Source: JBDSGC01 sp046594105 (lineage in GTDB: Bacteria; Acidobacteriota; Thermoanaerobaculia; Gp7-AA8). Taken from it: a stretch of DNA of 10,479 nucleotides. The number at the start of each line of letters is the position of its first letter. Position 1 is the first letter of the stretch. The notes beneath the pieces were generated by a model that was given only the letters and a program-made list of their open reading frames with translations, searched no databases and was not told the DNA's origin. The position numbers and the translations under genes are program-made. The stretch lies in contig JBKJQB010000110.1 in NCBI GenBank assembly GCA_046594105.1, positions 1-10,479 on the forward strand. Direction: 5' to 3'. Below are positions 6,086-10,479 of this stretch, piece after piece.

Positions 6086-7111
6086 TCATCCGAAGAGTCG
6101 TTCCGGAACGAAGGGCGTCTTGTCTCGCATGACGAAGAAGCTCGCACGGGCGAGTTTGTGCGCCAGCGCTTTGCGCGCGAGGATCGTGTTCGTCTTGCTC
6201 GCCTTCTTCTGGTAGTAGCGACGCGCGACCTCGTAACCGCGGATGGCGAAGTTGGCCGCTTCGATGAAAGCCCAGGCCAGATACTGATTGCCGTTCTTTG
6301 TGTTCCCTTCGCCCTTCTTCTTGCCGTTGCTCGTCCGTTCCGACTTCAGGCACCGGCAATACGAAACGTAGTCGCCCACTTCGTCGAATCGCGACAGATC
6401 ACCCGTCTCGAGCCGTATCGTGGTGGCCAGGATCGGCCCGATTCCCCATACCGTCTTGAGCAGCGCCCACGTCGGATCCGGACGCACCTGGCGCAGGACT
6501 GCTTTCTCGATCTGGCAAATCTGTTCGTCAAGTGCGAGGATGATCGCCTGGGTGCTGCGTAGGGCCATCGCGCGGTTCGGGTCTGAAACCGAATCAGCGA
6601 TCGTTTCGGCGGTCTGAGCTTTGATCTGGTTCGTGGTCATGCGCACACCCTCATTCCTCTGCTGCAGGTTCTGGACGCTGAGGATGTTCGCCGTCCGTTG
6701 CTGAACCAGCCGCATGCGCTTGCGAACCAGGTCGCGCAGGGCACGATGTTCGCGCGGATGAATGTGCCCGGTCGGAAGAATCCCGAGCCGCATCAGGTGC
6801 GCCAGCCAGAACGCATCGTGCCGGTCATCGCTGTACTTGAGTCCCTCGTATTGGCGGACCGCCGAGGTATTGACCAACCGGGTTGCATAGCCGGCGTCCT
6901 GAAGTCCATCGACAAGCCAGTACCAGTTGAATGTCGACTCTACGGCCACTGCCGTGCTGCGCTCCTTGAACGGAGCGAGCGCAGTTAACACCGCACTCAT
7001 CTCGTTCTTGAGTCGCTTCTCAAAGACTCGATGGTCCGCTCCATCGAGGATCGCCACGTAGTTGTTGTTCGAGTGAAGGTCGATCGCGCTGTACAGATCT
7101 TTCTCTTGCAT
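6086..7111 (-). CDS. IS110-family transposase (DEDD/serine, bridge-RNA-guided type)
   Basis: A complete 341-residue transposase, normal length for this clade. ATG 7111 is chosen because AAAGGAG (complement of 7120-7126) lies 8 nt upstream and the family motif YSAIDLHSNNNYVAILD begins at residue 7. The N-terminal RuvC-like DEDD domain shows Asp11, Glu58 (AVESTFNWYWLVDG), Asp96 and Asp99 (KYSDDRHDAFWLA). A coiled-coil-like middle follows (about 120-215). The C-terminal Tnp_IS116/110/902 domain has VWGIGPILATTIRLETGDLS, then YVSYCRCLKSERTSNGKKKG, then NTKNGNQYLAWAFIEAANFA. Ser261 in RTSNG is the likely nucleophile by position relative to IS621. No frameshift or stop interrupts it, so it may be active. 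Family members recombine DNA under guidance of an RNA from their own non-coding end. The Shine-Dalgarno sequence lies in competing hairpins (7119-7150). Confidence 0.93.
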   Translation of the reverse strand: MQEKDLYSAIDLHSNNNYVAILDGADHRVFEKRLKNEMSAVLTALAPFKERSTAVAVESTFNWYWLVDGLQDAGYATRLVNTSAVRQYEGLKYSDDRHDAFWLAHLMRLGILPTGHIHPREHRALRDLVRKRMRLVQQRTANILSVQNLQQRNEGVRMTTNQIKAQTAETIADSVSDPNRAMALRSTQAIILALDEQICQIEKAVLRQVRPDPTWALLKTVWGIGPILATTIRLETGDLSRFDEVGDYVSYCRCLKSERTSNGKKKGEGNTKNGNQYLAWAFIEAANFAIRGYEVARRYYQKKASKTNTILARKALAHKLARASFFVMRDKTPFVPERLFG

Positions 7112-7377
7112 CGGGGCATCTCCTTTCAACAGGAGACGGTACCCCTCCTGCGACAAGCCCAGATGCGTATCAGGCCTTCGTTCTTCTTCTTGCTTGCGGC
7201 CACTCCACGGATCGTAGCGAAATCTTCCGGTACGAGGACCTCGGGCGGGCGGATTCTCCAAAGGCAGGAAGGGGAGGCAGGTCTCCCGTCAGCGGTGAGC
7301 CGTACTCTCGACCGGGCAAGAAAAGGTTCAAAGTCAAAAAGTGGACCGATGGATCTCGCAGCCAAGCGCAGACCTGA
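7112..7377 (-). ncRNA. Candidate IS110 bridge-RNA region (transposase leader)
   Basis: About 265 nt separate the transposase start from the osmC fragment, with no convincing gene on either strand. In IS110-group elements such as IS621 the bridge RNA is encoded in the non-coding end upstream of the transposase, so this is the expected place. Local stems are visible (CAGGAG/CTCCTG at 7130-7150; CAAGC/GCTTG at 7154-7196), but I could not define the internal target and donor loops or the RNA's limits. This call is positional inference. Confidence 0.3.
7119..7150 (-). promoter_or_regulatory. Mutually exclusive hairpins over the transposase ribosome-binding site
   Basis: On the minus strand the segment complementary to 7131-7135 (CTCCT) can pair in two ways. 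It can pair with an upstream CAGGAG (complement of 7145-7150; 6 bp, 9-nt loop). Alternatively it pairs with the Shine-Dalgarno region (AGGAGA, complement of 7119-7124; 6 bp, 6-nt loop). The second fold hides the RBS of the transposase and the first frees it. Confidence 0.5.
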
Positions 7378-7542
7378 TCTAGCGACCCCGACCCTGCTGC
7401 CGTTCACCTCGACGTGGGGGCGAAGATTCCTGGCGCGGATCAGAAGAAGTTCGATGAGGCGGCGGCCAACGCGAAAGCCGGTTGTCCGATCTCGCGCCTG
7501 CTGAAGGCGGCGATCACCATGACCGCACGATTGGAAGCCTGA
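7378..7542 (+). pseudogene. osmC: 3' fragment of an osmC-type peroxidase gene
   Basis: The frame is open from 7378 (after a stop at 7375-7377) to TGA 7540-7542. From about 7396 it reads AAVHLDVGAKIPGADQKKFD, then EAAANAKAGCPISRLLKAAI, then TMTARLEA. This matches the C-terminal third of OsmC organic hydroperoxide peroxidases. E. coli OsmC has AKAGCPVSQVLKAEITLDYQL here, as I recall it, and the Cys-Pro contains the second active-site cysteine. The first active-site cysteine and about 90 N-terminal residues are missing. They are not found to the left of the IS110 element either, so this is not a simple interruption by that element but a truncation, possibly by IS-linked deletion. No start codon or RBS is present; the fragment should be non-functional. 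Its strand is opposite to its neighbours. Confidence 0.75.
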
Positions 7543-7555
7543 GTCCGTCCCGGTT

Positions 7556-7588
7556 CACCTCTCCGGGGCGCGAGCCCCTGAGAGGGTG
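7556..7588. terminator. Hairpin between convergent osmC fragment and kinase gene
   Basis: GGGGC (7565-7569) and GCCCC (7574-7578) pair around a GCGA loop. A second stem (CCTCT, 7558-7562, with AGAGG, 7581-7585) lies below a small internal loop, with CA/TG pairing beyond. It starts 14 nt after the osmC stop. It may be the original osmC terminator, usable from both strands, but lacks a T-run. Confidence 0.4.
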
Positions 7589-7612
7589 CCACGGTTCTCG
7601 ATGCGCGCGTCG

Positions 7613-7632
7613 GTCGCCGGGCCTTCGGCGAC
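7613..7632 (-). terminator. GC-rich hairpin directly after the kinase stop codon
   Basis: GTCGCCG (7613-7619) and CGGCGAC (7626-7632) form a perfect 7-bp stem with a 6-nt loop, one nucleotide after the stop of the minus-strand kinase gene (TGA, 7636-7634). No T-run follows, so efficiency is uncertain. Confidence 0.45.
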
Positions 7633-7633
7633 A

Positions 7634-10270
7634 TCACCGCTTCAGATCGGCGGTCCAGTTCTGGACCAGCGTCATCGGCGCGGCATCGTCCTGATGCAAC
7701 GGCGGGTTGAGGAGAAACCGCTGCCCATCGGCAGCGACGTCATAGCCTCCCTGTGGCTTCAAATGGAATTCGAACAGGGGCGTGGGAACGGACGCGCTGA
7801 AGGTCGGTTCCAGGGTGACGGTGACCGCCATCATCTTCTGGTCAAGGCTTACGAAAAAGAGCTCCTTGCCGTCGGCCCTCCACCGGGGGGCGATGCCTCC
7901 ACCAGTGGAAATCTGCCACTTGCCGCCCGACTGCGGAAAGGGCTGCACGTAAATCTCGTTCCGTCCGGACTCGTTGGAAGTGTAGGCAATCCAGTGTCCG
8001 TCGGGCGAGAGAAACGGCGTGAGCTCGCTGAACCGGGTGCTGAGGTAGGGAGTGAGTTTCCCCGCCGCGGTATCCAATGCCATCACATCCCACCCGTTCC
8101 GGCCGCGGAGAGACGTCTGCTGGGAGACGATCCAGCGCCCGTCGCGTGACCAGTCCATCGTCAGCAGATTCGGTGAATCGCCCGTCCCGATCACTTGTGC
8201 CGCTCCCGCGCCGCTGGCCAGCTTCCTCATGATGACCCGGTTGCTGGCTCCATCTGCGGCGTAGGCGATGGACTGGTCGTCGGGGCTCCAGACCGGCCCG
8301 ATTTCGGCGAATGGTTCGAAGGTAAAGCGTGTGGGTGTCTTCCGCACCAGGTCGTAGATCCAGATGTCGGCAAAGCCAACCTGTTCATCGACGATTTCCA
8401 CCGCCACGCGCAGCCCATCATGCGAGAGACGGGGGCGGTAATAGTTGCCCGGGAGCCCGAGAGCCTCGCCCGGCTTGCCGGAACGGTCCACCCAGAGGAG
8501 CTGCGAGATGACTCCGGCGCCTCCGTTCTGGTAGATGAGCAGGCCGTTGCGCGAGACCGAGAACGCGGCCACGCCGGTATTGGAAAATGTCTGCAGCTTC
8601 TCGGCGATTGGAAACGGCTCCTCTGAAAGCGCGAGTGTCTTCAGATTGAATGCTTGACCGAGCAGCGACCGCTCCCGGCAAAACAGAAGAAATCCCTCCG
8701 GTGAAACCATCGCCGGCGAGTTTGTGGCGAGCAGCATCCGCGTCGCTTTGCTCCCCATCTCGCCCACCATCACCCGAGCGCGCTCCTGTCCCGGCGTCTG
8801 GCTCTGCGACAGGAAGAGAAAGTGCTTGCCGTCGGGGAGAAACCACGGGAACCGGTGGCTGTACTCTCCCGTACCGAGTTGCGTCACCGCAGTGGCCGGT
8901 CCGCCGCCAGCCGAAACGCGAAAGACAGCATCGCGCGCAGTCGGTGCAAACAGAATCGTCCCCTCGCTGCTCCAGGTGCCACCTCGTCCATCTTCGGCGT
9001 CGCACAACGTCTGGGGAGGACCTCCCGACGCGTCGATCTTCTTCATCTTGCCACCACCGAAGAATCCGATGAAGCGGCTGTCGGGTGACCAGAAGGGATA
9101 ACCGCCGCCCTCCGTTCCTGAGAGAATCTGAGCGGTACCGCCTTTGAGCGGACGCACCCAGAGCGAGACCCGGTTGTCACCACCGCGTGCCGGATACACC
9201 ACCCGCGAGCCGTCGGGGGAAATCATCATCGAACCGGCATCGAAGGCGAATTGAATCTTTTCTGCAGCAAGAATCGAGGTCTCGATCCGGGGACGGGGTA
9301 CGCGGCGAAGTGTGGACCAGAGGAGAGCGAAACCGATCGCGGCGATCGCAAGGCTCCAGGCCAGGCGCTCGCGCGTCTTGCGCTTCATGACCAGCGGCGC
9401 GGCGACACCCGCCTGCGAGCCCTTCTCGCTGATCCACTTCAACTCCTCGCTCACATCCTTCGCGCTCTGCCAGCGATCGGCAGGATCCTTGGCCAGGCAA
9501 CGTTCGATGATGTGATCGAGGGCCGGCGGCGACAGCGGCTGCAACTGCGCGATGGGAGTCGGCTGTGAGGAGACGATCGCGGCGATCAGGCTGGTCTTGG
9601 TCTTTCCCTCGAAGGCGCGACGTCCGGTGGCCATCTCGTACAGCACGGCCCCGAGGGCGAAGATGTCCGTGCGCGCATCCGCAACCAGCCCTTCCAGTTG
9701 CTCCGGCGCCATGTACTGGAACGTGCCGAGGATCGTTCCTTCCTGTGTCAGCGGCCGATGCTGAGTCACGCCGCTGACATCGATGAGCGTGCTGGTGTCA
9801 CTCCTGGCCAGCCCGAAGTCGAGCAGCTTCGCGCCGTTCCTGGTGATCATGACGTTGGCGGGCTTCAGGTCGCGGTGAACGATTCCGGCGCGATGTGCTT
9901 TGTCCACTGCGTCGGCGATCTGTCCGCCATAGCGAAGCACCTCCGGCATCGGCAGCGGACCGCGATCGACGAGATCGGCGAGCGATTGCCCCTCCACCAA
10001 TTCCATGACCAGGTAGTCGATCCCGCCATCCTGCCCGATGTCGTGGAGGGTGCAGATGTTCGGATGATTGAGCGAGGAGATGGTCTTCGCCTCGCGCTCG
10101 AAGCGGCTGCGGAACTGAGCATTCTGGGCCAGCTCGGAGGGCAGGACTTTGATGGCCACGCTGCGATCGAGCCGCGTGTCGCGGGCGCGATAGACCTCAC
10201 CCATGCCACCCGCGCCAAGGGGCCCAATGATCTCGTAGGGGCCGAGCCGGCCGCCCGTCTGCAATGTCAT
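7634..10270 (-). CDS. Membrane Ser/Thr protein kinase with PD40/TolB-type propeller
   Basis: A complete 878-residue Hanks-type kinase. The kinase domain spans about residues 12-275. It has the glycine loop LGAGGMGEVYRARD (18-31), ATP lysine Lys41 (VAIKVL), the helix-C Glu near 60, catalytic HRDLKPAN (132-139; Asp134), DFG (151-153) and APE (188-190). All catalytic residues are present, so it should be active. One membrane helix follows (about 303-320, LAWSLAIAAIGFALLWSTL). The rest (about 335-878) is a propeller-like sensor with repeated SPDG/SPDS/SRDG blades, for example SPDGSRVVYPARGG, WSPDDQSIAYAADG and SPDGHWIAYTSNESGRNEIY. Such proteins are numerous in Acidobacteriota; ligand and targets are unknown. 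The start ATG overlaps the stop of the upstream propeller gene as ATGA (10270-10267). No Shine-Dalgarno sequence is seen, which points to translational coupling. Confidence 0.93.
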   Translation of the reverse strand: MTLQTGGRLGPYEIIGPLGAGGMGEVYRARDTRLDRSVAIKVLPSELAQNAQFRSRFEREAKTISSLNHPNICTLHDIGQDGGIDYLVMELVEGQSLADLVDRGPLPMPEVLRYGGQIADAVDKAHRAGIVHRDLKPANVMITRNGAKLLDFGLARSDTSTLIDVSGVTQHRPLTQEGTILGTFQYMAPEQLEGLVADARTDIFALGAVLYEMATGRRAFEGKTKTSLIAAIVSSQPTPIAQLQPLSPPALDHIIERCLAKDPADRWQSAKDVSEELKWISEKGSQAGVAAPLVMKRKTRERLAWSLAIAAIGFALLWSTLRRVPRPRIETSILAAEKIQFAFDAGSMMISPDGSRVVYPARGGDNRVSLWVRPLKGGTAQILSGTEGGGYPFWSPDSRFIGFFGGGKMKKIDASGGPPQTLCDAEDGRGGTWSSEGTILFAPTARDAVFRVSAGGGPATAVTQLGTGEYSHRFPWFLPDGKHFLFLSQSQTPGQERARVMVGEMGSKATRMLLATNSPAMVSPEGFLLFCRERSLLGQAFNLKTLALSEEPFPIAEKLQTFSNTGVAAFSVSRNGLLIYQNGGAGVISQLLWVDRSGKPGEALGLPGNYYRPRLSHDGLRVAVEIVDEQVGFADIWIYDLVRKTPTRFTFEPFAEIGPVWSPDDQSIAYAADGASNRVIMRKLASGAGAAQVIGTGDSPNLLTMDWSRDGRWIVSQQTSLRGRNGWDVMALDTAAGKLTPYLSTRFSELTPFLSPDGHWIAYTSNESGRNEIYVQPFPQSGGKWQISTGGGIAPRWRADGKELFFVSLDQKMMAVTVTLEPTFSASVPTPLFEFHLKPQGGYDVAADGQRFLLNPPLHQDDAAPMTLVQNWTADLKR

Positions 10271-10479
10271 GAGAGGGCTCGATTATGGCACGGCCGATTC
10301 GGACCCGGCGGGCGGCCGGACAGCCCGGCGCAGCGCTTGGTGTCTAACCTCCAGCCGAGGACCAGGTGAAAGAAGGAGTCCGAAGGGCCGGGAGTCCCGT
10401 TCGAAATCAGAAAGGACTGGCCATCGGGAAGGACATCCATGCTTCTGTCCTCGCGATCGGATTTGCTCTCGTACGCAGC
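10267..10479 (-). CDS. C-terminal end of a second propeller/kinase-type protein (5' end outside window)
   Basis: The minus frame is open from the right edge to TGA (10269-10267), giving 70 residues. It contains SMDVLPDGQSFLISNGTPG, then SDSFFHLVLGWRLDTKR. This lines up with the end of the downstream kinase (YDVAADGQRFLLNPPL, then MTLVQNWTADLKR), so the two are probably paralogues in tandem. After TKR a 21-residue tail rich in Pro, Gly and Arg continues to the stop, where the paralogue ends at once; an ancestral stop may have been lost so that the frame now reaches the next gene. The 4-nt ATGA overlap suggests an operon with coupled translation. The kinase domain, if any, is outside the window. 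Confidence 0.7.
   Translation of the reverse strand, partial: AAYESKSDREDRSMDVLPDGQSFLISNGTPGPSDSFFHLVLGWRLDTKRCAGLSGRPPGPNRPCHNRALS

Larger units (their letters stand above)
6009..7374 (-). mobile_element. IS110-family insertion sequence (ends approximate)
   Basis: The element is recognised by its intact IS110-type transposase (6086-7111) and long non-coding leader. IS110 elements lack conventional terminal inverted repeats and make no target duplication, so the ends cannot be set by eye. The left limit given is the outer arm of the inverted repeat after the transposase. The right limit is set before osmC-like coding sequence resumes, at about 7378-7400. A chance-level repeat AGACC (6008-6012 and 7370-7374) is the only candidate core repeat seen. 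Confidence 0.55.

Noticed and set aside
5451..6147. Open frames on both strands between the operon and the IS
   Set aside because: They overlap each other in several frames, with no RBS, no domain and unnatural composition.
6008..7374. AGACC at 6008-6012 and 7370-7374 as the IS110 core repeat
   Set aside because: A shared 5-mer between two windows of this size is expected by chance, and no empty site is available to confirm it.
7586..8149. 187-residue + frame opposite the kinase propeller
   Set aside because: Antisense shadow of the large kinase gene in GC-rich DNA.

Overview
The window looks like a GC-rich chromosomal segment of a Gram-negative soil or sediment bacterium, probably an Acidobacteriota member. 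This placement is inferred from proteins that join a Ser/Thr kinase to a TolB/PD40-type propeller, of which the window holds all or part of three. An outer-membrane-type beta-barrel and several secreted haem and copper proteins are also present. No rRNA, tRNA or CRISPR array was seen.

Layout: (1) 1-639 (+) is the C-terminal propeller of a kinase/PD40-type protein entering from the left. (2) 852-1741 (+) is a broken secreted-hydrolase-like gene. Two recognisable ends lie in different frames and the centre appears to be missing. A small secreted-type ORF follows (1789-1962), then about 275 bp of non-coding or decayed DNA. (3) 2239-5280 (-) is a three-gene redox operon, read right to left: a Cyc2-like monohaem cytochrome fused to an outer-membrane barrel, a cupredoxin-like copper protein, and a dihaem c-type cytochrome. 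Two Crp/Fnr-like palindromes lie exactly 22 bp apart upstream of it, next to a perfect 10-bp tandem repeat. (4) 5470-6085 is apparently gene-free, with one strong hairpin and an inverted repeat. (5) 6086-7111 (-) is an intact IS110-family transposase. Its long upstream leader is the place to look for a bridge RNA, and two mutually exclusive hairpins compete over its ribosome-binding site. (6) 7378-7542 (+) is the 3' third of an osmC-type gene, cut off on the IS side. (7) 7634-10270 (-) is a complete Ser/Thr kinase with a PD40 propeller. Its start overlaps (ATGA) the stop of a related propeller protein that runs off the right edge.

How the parts work together: the redox operon is the most interesting unit. 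Its order (porin-cytochrome, blue-copper-like protein, dihaem cytochrome c) recalls the parts list of the Acidithiobacillus rus operon: Cyc2, the dihaem Cyc1 and rusticyanin. A route for electrons between the outer membrane and the periplasm is therefore plausible, but the donor or acceptor cannot be read from sequence. The stretch from about 5470 to 7542 looks like a zone of insertion and decay next to it. The flanking kinases are probably signalling genes unrelated to the operon.
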